From NCBI GenBank assembly GCA_017502065.1, contig JAFVVU010000064.1:1-10132 (forward strand): a stretch of DNA of 10,132 bases. The letters run 5' to 3'. Numbering within the stretch: position 1 is the stretch's first letter; each line of letters starts with the position of its first letter. A model generated the notes under the pieces. That model worked only from the letters and a program-made list of their open reading frames with translations, ran no database searches and had not been told where the DNA came from. Made by a program: the position numbers and the translations under genes. Of this stretch, positions 1 through 7,684 are shown one piece after another. The stretch comes from Clostridia bacterium. GTDB taxonomy: Bacteria; Bacillota; Clostridia; RUG12999.

Positions 1-1758
1 ATTGATATGACGGTTACAAGTGAAATTGCGGGTATGTGGAACAAACTTGCATATGGATATGTTATTGCGCTTGATAATTACGGCGGATTTACTGTAATGC
101 CCGATATACCAACAGGTTCAGGCAGAATGCCGAGATATGAGGTTCTTACGGAAAATCTTGATTTTGCTGAGGTTCCGTATGAATCAGAATATGGTTGGAG
201 ATTTAAAGACGAGAACGGAAATCAGTACGTGTCTGATTTTAAAACCGATGTATCAAATGCAAAACCCGGTTGGCAGGTGAAATGGACAATTTCACCTGGT
301 GAAAGACTTGCAATAACAACTTTTCCCCCAAGAGAATATGACTGGGAAAATTCCTTTAAAACATATACAAATGTATTTTCTACAACGCCTTTTGGTGACA
401 TTAAGGACGATAGCGAAAAGAGAATGATTGGTGCAGAAGTATTTTTTGATATAAATGATAAAGGATACTGCAATGACTATTCGCCATATTATGTACAGAA
501 TCACTTTGGGTACGAAAGAGTACAGGAAATGATAGATAATCTGCAAAATAATGGCGTTGATGCACTTATATATACAAGCTCGTATTTCCATAAGGACAAA
601 CAAGACCCGTCTGTATACATCAATGAGATGAAAAGACTTCGTGATTTATACGGACTTGATGGTGTATATTCAGACGGAACACCAACGCAGGGTGAATGGG
701 TTAATGCATACAAAGTAGTAAGAGAACTGAGAGAGGTATTTCCTGACGGAACAATAATAGCGCATCAGACGGGAATGAACAACAACGGGGGACCTCCGTT
801 CTCATCACCGGCTGTTTTCCTGCCGATGGTAGATACATATCTTACCTACACACTTAAAGGGGAACTTACAGCGGCAATAGGATTTGATGCTGTAATTCCT
901 ACGCTTACATGGCCTCAGTATAATATTGCTAACTGTTATGGTGTTGAAAAAAGTGATTACTGGGCATACAAAGACAGCGAAGGAAATCTTATTGAGCTTT
1001 CAGCTTTAGATGCACAGGTGTTACTGCTTGAACATAATGGCAGAGCAAGAATGCAGGGCAGAGGCCCTGCGCAGATGGCTGAATGGGAAAAGGAATATGT
1101 GCCAAGACTGCGTGCACTTGAAGAATTATGGAAAGAAAAAGGGGATGACCCTGATTTCTACGAAAAATATTATGCACCAAAAGCAAGAGAGCTCACAAGA
1201 GAATATTTATCCAAATTCGGTGATGCAGAATCGCTTAATGAAACATTTGACAATGAAAATGTACTTGATAAATACGGAATATATGATACAGGCGCAAGTA
1301 TAGCGACACTAGAAGAAAACAATGTTCTTAAACTTGAAGGCACACAACTTGGTGCACAAGGTAGCGTGCTTAAAAGAATAAATCCCGTTGCAGGACCTCA
1401 ATCCATTGAATATGATATTATGATTGAAGAACGCGGGGATTTTGAACAGATTATTGGTAACAGTTACGGTAACGCACCCGTTGGAATTGCTTTTGGAAGA
1501 GACGGAAAAATCAAATTTAAAAACATAGCGGGAAATTACGTTAATCTTATGCCATATAACCGTAAGCAATGGTATAACGTGAAACTTGAAATAAATACAG
1601 ACACTCATTTGTACGATGTTTATATCAACGGCGAACGTGTACTGACTGATGTAGAAATGGATCAGACTATGTATCAGCTTGGCGATATTGAATTCAAGGA
1701 TGGCGGATACAGAAGTATTTGTTACATTGATAATATACTTTATAAGAATAAATGGTAA
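1..1758 (+). CDS. Glycoside-hydrolase-like TIM-barrel protein with C-terminal LamG/ConA-like domain (5' partial)
   Basis: The frame is already open at base 1, and the first ATG (7) has no ribosome site and lies inside a beta-rich domain, so the true start and any signal peptide lie upstream. Residues are counted from that ATG. Residues 1-130 are beta-rich. Residues 140-400 read like part of a TIM barrel: alternating strands and helices, with a strand ending in DGVYSDG (D218, D223), a place where glycosidases of several clans carry catalytic acids, followed by a helix and the strand TIIAHQTG. Residues 408-583 look like a concanavalin A/LamG-type sandwich (ETFDNE at its start, WYNVKLEINTDTHLYDVYING and YIDNILY near its end), usually a glycan-binding or accessory module. 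I cannot assign a GH family; resemblance to the GH123-like/DUF6067 style of barrel is only an impression. It is the first visible gene of a four-gene operon; its stop is 8 bases before the next ATG. A non-catalytic glycan-binding barrel is possible. Confidence 0.72.
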   Translation: MDMTVTSEIAGMWNKLAYGYVIALDNYGGFTVMPDIPTGSGRMPRYEVLTENLDFAEVPYESEYGWRFKDENGNQYVSDFKTDVSNAKPGWQVKWTISPGERLAITTFPPREYDWENSFKTYTNVFSTTPFGDIKDDSEKRMIGAEVFFDINDKGYCNDYSPYYVQNHFGYERVQEMIDNLQNNGVDALIYTSSYFHKDKQDPSVYINEMKRLRDLYGLDGVYSDGTPTQGEWVNAYKVVRELREVFPDGTIIAHQTGMNNNGGPPFSSPAVFLPMVDTYLTYTLKGELTAAIGFDAVIPTLTWPQYNIANCYGVEKSDYWAYKDSEGNLIELSALDAQVLLLEHNGRARMQGRGPAQMAEWEKEYVPRLRALEELWKEKGDDPDFYEKYYAPKARELTREYLSKFGDAESLNETFDNENVLDKYGIYDTGASIATLEENNVLKLEGTQLGAQGSVLKRINPVAGPQSIEYDIMIEERGDFEQIIGNSYGNAPVGIAFGRDGKIKFKNIAGNYVNLMPYNRKQWYNVKLEINTDTHLYDVYINGERVLTDVEMDQTMYQLGDIEFKDGGYRSICYIDNILYKNKW

Positions 1759-1763
1759 GGGGG
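1757..1763 (+). promoter_or_regulatory. Ribosome binding site AAGGGGG that decides the start of the next gene
   Basis: This is AAGGAGG with one A-to-G change, so it can still pair with the 16S tail through a G-U wobble. It overlaps the stop codon of the upstream gene. Three starts are possible in frame. ATG 1752 overlaps the site and has no SD upstream. ATG 1767 sits 3 bases after the G run. GTG 1770 sits 6 bases after it, nearer the 5-9 bases seen for the other genes here. I list 1767 but GTG 1770 is a serious alternative; both keep the signal peptide. Confidence 0.6.
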
Positions 1764-1766
1764 ATT

Positions 1767-3509
1767 ATGGTGAATACTATAAAACGAATTATAACATTTG
1801 TTATCGTAACTGCACTTATGATAGCAGGCATGGCAGTAAGCGTTAATGCTGCCGAATTGCAAGACGTGACAGTTGAATATGAAGCAAACGTTCTTACAAT
1901 AGAAGGAAAAACACCTGCAGGCAGCGGTGCATGGGTTACAATAAAAGTAAAAAACAGAACTGCGGCAACACCATTCTATATCGGTGGAACTGAGGCAGGT
2001 GCAAATGGAGCATTCTCATTTGCGATAGAACTGAATTCTTCAGGACTTTCGCAGGATGCCAGTGGAATGTATGACATCACAGTAGGGGGAGCGGGAGTGA
2101 CTGCTCATCCTGACGATATGTTTTTTATAAACGATAATGACAGTGTGTCAATCCTTCCTTATATAAATAGCATTCCTCTTCGTGAAACACTGATAAGCAA
2201 TATCGGTATTGTAAAAGGCGAGTGCGGAATTGATCCGGCAGTTGATATAGTGAGCCTTTCGCTCAATGGGAAAAATTCAGTATACGATGGTCTTCTTAAC
2301 AGAACACATGACAGCGTACTTGCATTCAGAGAAGCATATTATCAGGCAATAGCGATAGCAACACTCAATGAAGGTAACCCTGCAAATGGTGATACTCTCA
2401 TTGGTACATACGGAGCCGTATTGGATTTGGAATGTGGTGAAGGCTCATATTTTGCAGGACTTACAGATAAATCAACGGTATATAGTTCTGTAATCGGTGG
2501 CTCATTTAATACCAGAGATGTAGCAGCATATCAGACAGCATTCAATAAAGCTGTTTATCTGACACTTGTAAACAGTGTTACAACCGCAAACAGAAGCAAA
2601 TACATTGATTACATTGCAGAATGTATCGCTTTGGGATACACAACTATTTCTCTTGCAGACTATAATTCCGATCAGCTCAGAGATACAGACAGAATTGATA
2701 TTTTAAGTGATATCGTTTCATATAAAACAAGAAATCCGTTTGGAAGTCTTGAAGCATTTTTCACATATTTCACAAATAAAGTTAACCAGACAATTATTGC
2801 CAGAGCGGAACAGAATAACCAGCAAAGCAGTGGCTTCGGCGGAGGCGGCGGTGGCGGTTATTCCGGTCCGAGTATAACGGTTGATAATGACTATGTTGAA
2901 GAAATTAAAAAAGAAGAACCCGAAGTTGTTGTACCGCCTGTGGTAACACCTGCAGTAAGCTTTGATGACATAGATTCAGTACCGTGGGCACAAAAGGCAA
3001 TTGAAGAAATGGCGGCAAAAAATATACTTTCAGGTGTCGGAAACGGAAAATTTGAACCTGACAGAGCTGTTACCCGTGAAGAATTTGTAAAAATTGTTCT
3101 TACAGCATTTGATGTTCCGGAAGAAGAAACAAGCGGAACGTTTGCGGACGTTGAAGAAGGTGCATGGTACTATGAATATGTTATGAATGCACTTGCAAGC
3201 GGCCTTGTAAACGGTGTGGACTACGAAAACTTCGGAGTTGGACAAAGCATTACAAGACAGCAGCTTTGCACAATAGTTTACCGAGCAATGAATCTTATGG
3301 ATATTTATCTTACACCGGAACGCACTGAAGTGCCGTTTGAGGATTTTGACAGTGTTTCGCCTTATGCAAAAGAAGCGGTTGAAGCATTATACAAAGCAGG
3401 CGTTATAAACGGTGTAAGTGAAACTGAGTTTGACGCCGAGGGTGAAGCAACCCGCGCAATGGCGGCAAAAATTGTTTATGAAATACTGGAAAGGGGGCAG
3501 GATAAATGA
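1767..3509 (+). CDS. Secreted protein: Ig-like domain, three helical modules, Gly hinge, three C-terminal SLH domains
   Basis: This is a cell-wall-anchored surface protein of 580 residues (from ATG 1767). Residues 1-28 form a signal peptide: lysine/arginine start, hydrophobic core, cleavage near VNA/AE. Residues 29-137 are an Ig-like beta domain. Residues 140-345 hold three divergent copies of a roughly 65-residue helical module. Then comes a seven-glycine run (358-364) inside SSGF...YSG and an acidic/proline linker. Residues about 398-450, 459-511 and 524-575 are three SLH domains; each keeps the TRxx motif that helps bind secondary cell-wall polymer: TREEF (T436), TRQQL (T496) and TRAMA (T562). 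Established knowledge: triple SLH domains bind pyruvylated wall polymers non-covalently. The stop overlaps the next start by 4 bases (ATGA), implying translational coupling. What the helical modules bind is unknown. I infer a display or scaffold role rather than catalysis, since no catalytic motif is visible. Confidence 0.88.
   Translation: MVNTIKRIITFVIVTALMIAGMAVSVNAAELQDVTVEYEANVLTIEGKTPAGSGAWVTIKVKNRTAATPFYIGGTEAGANGAFSFAIELNSSGLSQDASGMYDITVGGAGVTAHPDDMFFINDNDSVSILPYINSIPLRETLISNIGIVKGECGIDPAVDIVSLSLNGKNSVYDGLLNRTHDSVLAFREAYYQAIAIATLNEGNPANGDTLIGTYGAVLDLECGEGSYFAGLTDKSTVYSSVIGGSFNTRDVAAYQTAFNKAVYLTLVNSVTTANRSKYIDYIAECIALGYTTISLADYNSDQLRDTDRIDILSDIVSYKTRNPFGSLEAFFTYFTNKVNQTIIARAEQNNQQSSGFGGGGGGGYSGPSITVDNDYVEEIKKEEPEVVVPPVVTPAVSFDDIDSVPWAQKAIEEMAAKNILSGVGNGKFEPDRAVTREEFVKIVLTAFDVPEEETSGTFADVEEGAWYYEYVMNALASGLVNGVDYENFGVGQSITRQQLCTIVYRAMNLMDIYLTPERTEVPFEDFDSVSPYAKEAVEALYKAGVINGVSETEFDAEGEATRAMAAKIVYEILERGQDK
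2184..2801 (+). repeat. Three divergent copies of a ~65-residue helical module (protein-level repeat)
   Basis: Within the SLH protein numbered from ATG 1767, copy A is residues about 140-203, B 208-272 and C 276-345. All follow the same plan: a first helix (LISNIGIV / LIGTYGAVL / KYIDYIAECI), then a turn with a shortened second segment (ECGID / LECGEGSYF / LGYTTISLADYN), a charged stretch with V or I, a short segment with S/T (THDSVLAF / NTRDVAAY / PFGSLEAF), and a last helix (FREAYYQAIAIATL / AFNKAVYLTLV / FFTYFTNKVNQTII). The resemblance is by eye at protein level; no DNA-level repeat is seen, so the duplication is old. I cannot name a family. Confidence 0.6.
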
Positions 3510-4912
3510 TGAATATCAAAAAAATTCTTGGTATTTTGCTTATATTCGTACTTGCAATGAGTACAGTATGTTTTGCAGAAGGAACAGAAATCATCGCTGC
3601 TGAAGAACCTGCTGTAACAGAAGAACCCGTTGTTACAGAAGAAGTTGTTGTAACCGAAGAATCTGCTGCAACTCTTTATGCTGTTAATACTTCGGTAGAT
3701 TTAAGTACAAGCAACAATTTCCTGCTTGTTCCTGAGAACTTCACAATAACAGATACAGGATCAAATGATAAAATTACAAGTAATAGAAATCATGCATACA
3801 GTCTGCATACTACGGTATTGCAGAAATATGCGGCAAGCAAGCCTCATAAACCGATGATTGCAAATATTTACATTGAAAATGCAGGAAATTATAACATCTG
3901 GGGTTATGCACTGAACAATGTTGAAGGTTCGGGGCTTACATATGCACCAACCGATCATGTAACCTCAAACAGACATAAATATGTGTCTATAGGTGTTGAC
4001 GGTTCATATGATACAAACAAATACTCCAGTGAATTTAACGCTGTTTTTGAATGGAGTTGTTCATCAGCACCCGTATATCTTTCGGAAGGCTGGCATACAA
4101 TTGAAATTATTTCACCTGTTCCAAGTGCAATTATTCAGTATGTGTTTATAACAGACTGCCTTACACTCAATCTTCAGAGTGCAACAGCTGCAGGTTATCC
4201 GGCGGGAGCAAAACCATCAACAAACACAGAGGCTGAAGCAGCTTATAAAGCTGAAATGAATGGTTATATTGGTCGTTATGGTGACGTTGCAGCTCCTGTG
4301 GCATCAAACCCAATAGGTGCAAACTATATAAACGAAAGCACAACAGAAATTGTATTCCCGACAATGACAGATGCCAGCGGCACTGTAATATGTGAATATA
4401 AGGTGAACGGAACAACAGTTACTCCGGATGAAAACGGAATATATCGTCTGGAAAACTTAAAACCCCTTGCTGAAATAAGTGCAGAAATGACTGCAAAAGA
4501 TGCATTTGGAAACGAAAATAAAATTACATATGCAGATATTGCGGCAAGCATCAATCCTTCACCCATAACACTTGTTACAAATGGTGGAACAACGGTTGCA
4601 ACAATGGCCGATGTTCTGGGAGCAACAACAGTAACAGCACAGGTTAATTTTGTTAATAAAGAAAATGCAACAAAGCCTATTACAATGATTGCAGGTATTT
4701 ACACATCAGATAAAAAGAGAATGGTAGCATCAACGGTAATGCCCGGTACAGTAGCAATAACAAGTGATACACAGAGCATATCGGCACCAATCACTATTCC
4801 GTCGGATGTTGCAACAAATCCTGAAAATTACTTGATCTTTGTAGAAGTATGGAATGACGATGCGTCTCTTTCACCGTATATGAAGGGCGTTATTATAGGA
4901 CAGGGGGAATAA
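3506..4912 (+). CDS. Secreted multi-domain beta-sandwich protein, putative carbohydrate-binding, no anchor
   Basis: This secreted protein of 468 residues has a signal peptide at 1-24 (KK start, hydrophobic core, cleavage CFA/EG). Residues 33-55 are an EE-V-T repeat spacer. Residues about 60-230 look like a jelly-roll binding module, with the phrases IYIENAGNYNIWGYA, VSIGVDG and LSEGWHTIEI, typical of carbohydrate-binding sandwiches appended to lyases and hydrolases. Residues about 255-350 are Ig/Fn3-like. Residues 352-468 form a separate beta domain with MIAGIYTSDKK and LIFVEVWND (W449), a style I recall from secreted Clostridia polysaccharide enzymes. There is no SLH, LPXTG, transmembrane or dockerin segment, so it must be released or held by a partner; both operon neighbours carry SLH domains. 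ATG 3506 overlaps the previous stop (ATGA); ATG 3509 is an equal alternative start. The RBS AAGGGGG is at 3491-3497. Specific glycan unknown; no catalytic motif recognised. Confidence 0.82.
   Translation: MMNIKKILGILLIFVLAMSTVCFAEGTEIIAAEEPAVTEEPVVTEEVVVTEESAATLYAVNTSVDLSTSNNFLLVPENFTITDTGSNDKITSNRNHAYSLHTTVLQKYAASKPHKPMIANIYIENAGNYNIWGYALNNVEGSGLTYAPTDHVTSNRHKYVSIGVDGSYDTNKYSSEFNAVFEWSCSSAPVYLSEGWHTIEIISPVPSAIIQYVFITDCLTLNLQSATAAGYPAGAKPSTNTEAEAAYKAEMNGYIGRYGDVAAPVASNPIGANYINESTTEIVFPTMTDASGTVICEYKVNGTTVTPDENGIYRLENLKPLAEISAEMTAKDAFGNENKITYADIAASINPSPITLVTNGGTTVATMADVLGATTVTAQVNFVNKENATKPITMIAGIYTSDKKRMVASTVMPGTVAITSDTQSISAPITIPSDVATNPENYLIFVEVWNDDASLSPYMKGVIIGQGE
3602..3670 (+). repeat. Tandem 18-nt repeat encoding EEPxVT units
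   Basis: Nearly four 18-base units lie in frame: 3602-3619, 3620-3637, 3638-3655 and a partial 3656-3670. They encode EEPAVT, EEPVVT, EEVVVT and EESAA. The units differ mostly at third positions and at single codons, so they are a little diverged. The peptide is acidic, threonine/valine-rich and follows the signal peptide directly, so it probably acts as an extended, wall-spanning spacer. Unit number could vary between strains by slippage. Confidence 0.8.
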
Positions 4913-4916
4913 GAGA

Positions 4917-7598
4917 ATGAAAAGAATTTTAAGTTTATTAATTACACTTACATTACTTGTTTCAACTGCACTTGTGGTTCCGGTATGTGCTGAAGAAACT
5001 ACAGCTGTTGATTATACTGAAGATGTCCGTATTATATCCGAACTTGGACTGTTGGACGCATTTACAATAGATCCTGAAGCAACTCTTACAAGAGCGAAGG
5101 TTGCAGAAATGGCTGTAAAAGCAATGGGATTATCGGTTAATGGTGGTGTAAACACAAAATTTTCCGATGTTAAGGCAGATATCAAAAGCTCCGCATATAT
5201 AGATATTGCGGCATCTATGGGAATAGTGTCCGGATTTTCCGACGGCAGATTTATGCCGAATGAACCTGCTACATATAACCAGTTCATAAAAATTGTAGTT
5301 GGTATGCTCGGATATTCAGTTTATGCAGAACTGGGTGGCGGATATCCATCGGGATATATCTGGGAAGCATCCCGTCTTGGAATTACTGATTCTGCAGGGA
5401 AAAATGGCGAATCTACAATAACAGTAGGTGAAGCATGTTACATACTTAAAAGAGCAATAACAAAAGTTGATGTTCTTGAAAAGTCAGGTTTTACCGAAGA
5501 TACAACAAGTTATGTCGAAAAAACAGGTAAAAGATTAATCCACAGCCTTGATATATATGAATATACAGGCACAGTAACTGCCGACAATTATACAAGCTTT
5601 ATGGGAACAAGCCTCCTTAAAGAAACTGAACTTGAGGTTGACGGGTTTGTATATAAAAAGGCAGAAGACAAACTGATCGGAACACTTGGAAAAACCTACA
5701 CATTCTATATTAAAGCTTCCGGTAATGCTCAGAAAGATATGATTATTTTATATGAATCACAGGATTGGAACAATCAGGAATTAATACTTGACGAAAATAC
5801 TATTCTGACGGTTGAAAATGATTACATGCTTTGCGAAGTTGAAGGTAAAGAAGATGAAGTAAAATATAAAACTGACGGAAATCTTATTTACAATGGCGTA
5901 GCCAAAATAGACTGGACAAAAAATGATATCAGAAAAGAAAATTCGGAAGTAAGATTACTTGATGCAGACGGCGATAATGTATATGAAACAATATTTGTAA
6001 ATGAATATGTTAATATACCGGTAAAACAGACAAGTCTTATGCAGGAAGTAGTTTATCTTACAACAAGCAATCCGTTGTATCAGACTCTTGATTTCAGCAG
6101 CGACAGCGGTGTTGAATATTTAATAACCGATGAGAGCGGCAAAAAAATAGGATTTGAAAAGATTAAGGCAAATAATATCTTATCTATTGCAAGAAGCCTG
6201 GACGGAACCGTGATGACAATAAAAGTTAGTTCAACAACGGTTGAAGGTACTGTTGATGCTATAGGAGACAACACTGTTGAAATCGGCGGCGCCGTGTATC
6301 CGCTTGCTTACGGCATAGCGCTCAATACAGAAATTGAAGGTCCGGTACTTGGACAGACAGGAGAATTTTTCCTTAACTTCAAAGGTGAAGTTTGCGCTGC
6401 AAAATACGGCAGTATGGACGGAATAAAATACGGATATCTTATGAAGATGGCTTCTACCAAAACCTTTGTTTCGGATGTTTCTGTAAGAATATTTAACCAA
6501 AAAGGTGAGTTTGAAATTCTTGAGTGTGCAACAAATATAAACATTAATGGTGAACGCAAGAATGAAGCAGACCTCATGTCTAATGCCTTGTTTATAAGCG
6601 GAGGCAACACTCTTAATCAGCTTGTCCGTTATAAAACAAATGAAGCAGGAGAAATCAGTGAAATTAACACAGCGGTAGACGGAACGCAGTATACTCTGGA
6701 ACAGAAAGCATCTCTGTTTGCAAGAGAAGCATCTTTTGACGAAATTACATACCGCGGCGGAAATTTAAATGTTTTTGCATCAAGATATGCAGTAACAGCG
6801 GATACAAAAATATTTATAATACCGGACAACATTGCTAAAGAAGAACTTTTTGATGTAACAAATGAAACCACTCTGACAGGAGATATAAAATATAAGAAAG
6901 TTAAAATTTACGACCAGACAATTGAAGGTGATGTCAGAGCAATTGTTATGAAATCGGATGCATCATCCTACGAAATTTCATCTTCGCCGGTAGCTATTGT
7001 AACTAAGGTATATGAAGCACTTAATGAAAATGGTGATGCTACAATTAAAATCACTATGATTTCGAACGGAAGTGAACAGGCCCTTGAAACGGTTGAACGT
7101 GAACTTACGGTTAATCTTCATTCTACAGCTGTGTATGACATAACAAAAGACACTTCTTCAAATAAGATTACAACTCCGGCCTCATATTCTGCAAAATATT
7201 TATCTGCAGGCGATGTAATAAGATGCGTTCTGGATAATAAAGGAAGAATCGTGGCAATACATTTGCTTCTTAAAGCTAACGGTAGAAAATACGGAGAAGG
7301 AAGCTCTTCAACATCATCTACAGCTATTACCATGGACGGTATTTATGCACCGTATACATATAGCTACGGCAAGGTTGCAAACTCCGGTGCTAACTATGTC
7401 AGAATGGAAGTGCCGTCACCGAATGGACTGGAAACATGGACAAGAGTTTATCCGTATTATGATAAGGCATACTACTATGAAGTAAACACTTCAAACGGAA
7501 AAGTATCTCAAATTAAAAAGACAGACATTTCTTATAAAGATGACCTGCTTGCTGTAATGTATAGTTCAAACCCGAAACTGTTTGTAGTATACAGATGA
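4917..7598 (+). CDS. Large secreted protein with N-terminal SLH repeats and long beta-rich body
   Basis: This surface protein of 893 residues has a signal peptide at 1-25 (KR start, cleavage VCA/EE). Residues about 33-80, 85-140 and 145-185 are three SLH-type repeats: the second is clearest (FSDV...YIDIAASMGIVSGFSDGRF), but only the first retains the TR motif (T58-R59); the others have TY (119-120) and TV (169-170). Residues 215-893 are beta-rich with no known catalytic motif. Within them, 217-279 and 442-500 look like copies of one module (xGTVxA ... DGFVY or GGAVY ... G-x-T-x-x-F), and 692-785 may be a third. A calcium-loop-like DADGDNVYE sits at 349-357. N-terminal SLH plus long body is a common layout of Clostridia S-layer-associated proteins. 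It starts 4 bases after the previous stop with RBS AGGGGG (4902-4907), so it belongs to the operon. Role inferred: wall-bound scaffold or S-layer component. Confidence 0.85.
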   Translation: MKRILSLLITLTLLVSTALVVPVCAEETTAVDYTEDVRIISELGLLDAFTIDPEATLTRAKVAEMAVKAMGLSVNGGVNTKFSDVKADIKSSAYIDIAASMGIVSGFSDGRFMPNEPATYNQFIKIVVGMLGYSVYAELGGGYPSGYIWEASRLGITDSAGKNGESTITVGEACYILKRAITKVDVLEKSGFTEDTTSYVEKTGKRLIHSLDIYEYTGTVTADNYTSFMGTSLLKETELEVDGFVYKKAEDKLIGTLGKTYTFYIKASGNAQKDMIILYESQDWNNQELILDENTILTVENDYMLCEVEGKEDEVKYKTDGNLIYNGVAKIDWTKNDIRKENSEVRLLDADGDNVYETIFVNEYVNIPVKQTSLMQEVVYLTTSNPLYQTLDFSSDSGVEYLITDESGKKIGFEKIKANNILSIARSLDGTVMTIKVSSTTVEGTVDAIGDNTVEIGGAVYPLAYGIALNTEIEGPVLGQTGEFFLNFKGEVCAAKYGSMDGIKYGYLMKMASTKTFVSDVSVRIFNQKGEFEILECATNININGERKNEADLMSNALFISGGNTLNQLVRYKTNEAGEISEINTAVDGTQYTLEQKASLFAREASFDEITYRGGNLNVFASRYAVTADTKIFIIPDNIAKEELFDVTNETTLTGDIKYKKVKIYDQTIEGDVRAIVMKSDASSYEISSSPVAIVTKVYEALNENGDATIKITMISNGSEQALETVERELTVNLHSTAVYDITKDTSSNKITTPASYSAKYLSAGDVIRCVLDNKGRIVAIHLLLKANGRKYGEGSSSTSSTAITMDGIYAPYTYSYGKVANSGANYVRMEVPSPNGLETWTRVYPYYDKAYYYEVNTSNGKVSQIKKTDISYKDDLLAVMYSSNPKLFVVYR
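5562..6416 (+). repeat. Span holding two copies of a beta module in the 893-residue SLH protein
   Basis: Copy 1 is residues about 217-279 (bases about 5565-5753) and copy 2 residues about 442-500 (bases about 6240-6416). Shared order: a GTV strand, a variable turn, ELEVDGFVYK against VEIGGAVYPL, then IGTLGKTYTFYIKASG against EGPVLGQTGEFFLNFKG. The similarity is by eye and at protein level only. The roughly 160 residues between them include DADGDNVYE, an acidic loop that may hold calcium. Confidence 0.45.
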
Positions 7599-7629
7599 TA
7601 ATTTGCAAGCAAAGTAAATTTATGGGTTG

Positions 7630-7658
7630 TTGACTTTAAATAAAAACTGTTGTATAAT
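7630..7658 (+). promoter_or_regulatory. Sigma-A promoter of the AraC-family regulator gene
   Basis: The -35 box TTGACT (7630-7635) and the perfect -10 box TATAAT (7653-7658) are separated by 17 bases, the ideal spacing. A start near 7665 would give a leader of about 30 bases before ATG 7695. This is a near-consensus site, so basal transcription of the regulator gene should be strong unless a repressor acts. No convincing terminator separates it from the upstream operon (7599-7629), so read-through from that operon may add to expression. Confidence 0.8.
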
Positions 7659-7684
7659 TAACATAAGAATTATATATCCAAAGT

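Noticed and set aside
7..9. ATG as the true start of the first gene
   Set aside because: The frame is open upstream to base 1, there is no ribosome site in view, and no signal peptide follows; it is an internal methionine of a truncated gene.
292..603. Minus-strand open frames, here and at 222-473, 1309-1608, 6231-6610 and 8504-8821
   Set aside because: They lie opposite well-supported coding frames, have no recognisable domains, and lack operon context; they follow from the codon pattern of the real genes.
1010..1303. Plus-strand 97-codon frame inside the first gene
   Set aside because: It is an out-of-frame shadow of the barrel protein with basic, cysteine-rich composition and no ribosome site.
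1752..1754. ATG 1752 as start of the SLH protein
   Set aside because: It overlaps the previous stop region and lies before the AAGGGGG site, so it has no SD; starts at 1767 or 1770 fit better.
3602..3670. 18-base repeats as a CRISPR-like array
   Set aside because: The units are contiguous, in frame and without spacers; they encode a peptide repeat.
5961..5987. DADGDNVYE as part of a dockerin
   Set aside because: Dockerins need two paired calcium-loop helices near a terminus; only one loop is seen, in the middle of a beta-rich protein.
7602..7613. TTTGC-AA-GCAAA inverted repeat as a terminator of the operon
   Set aside because: Only 5 bp arms with a 2-base loop and no T run; the loop is too small for a stable hairpin.
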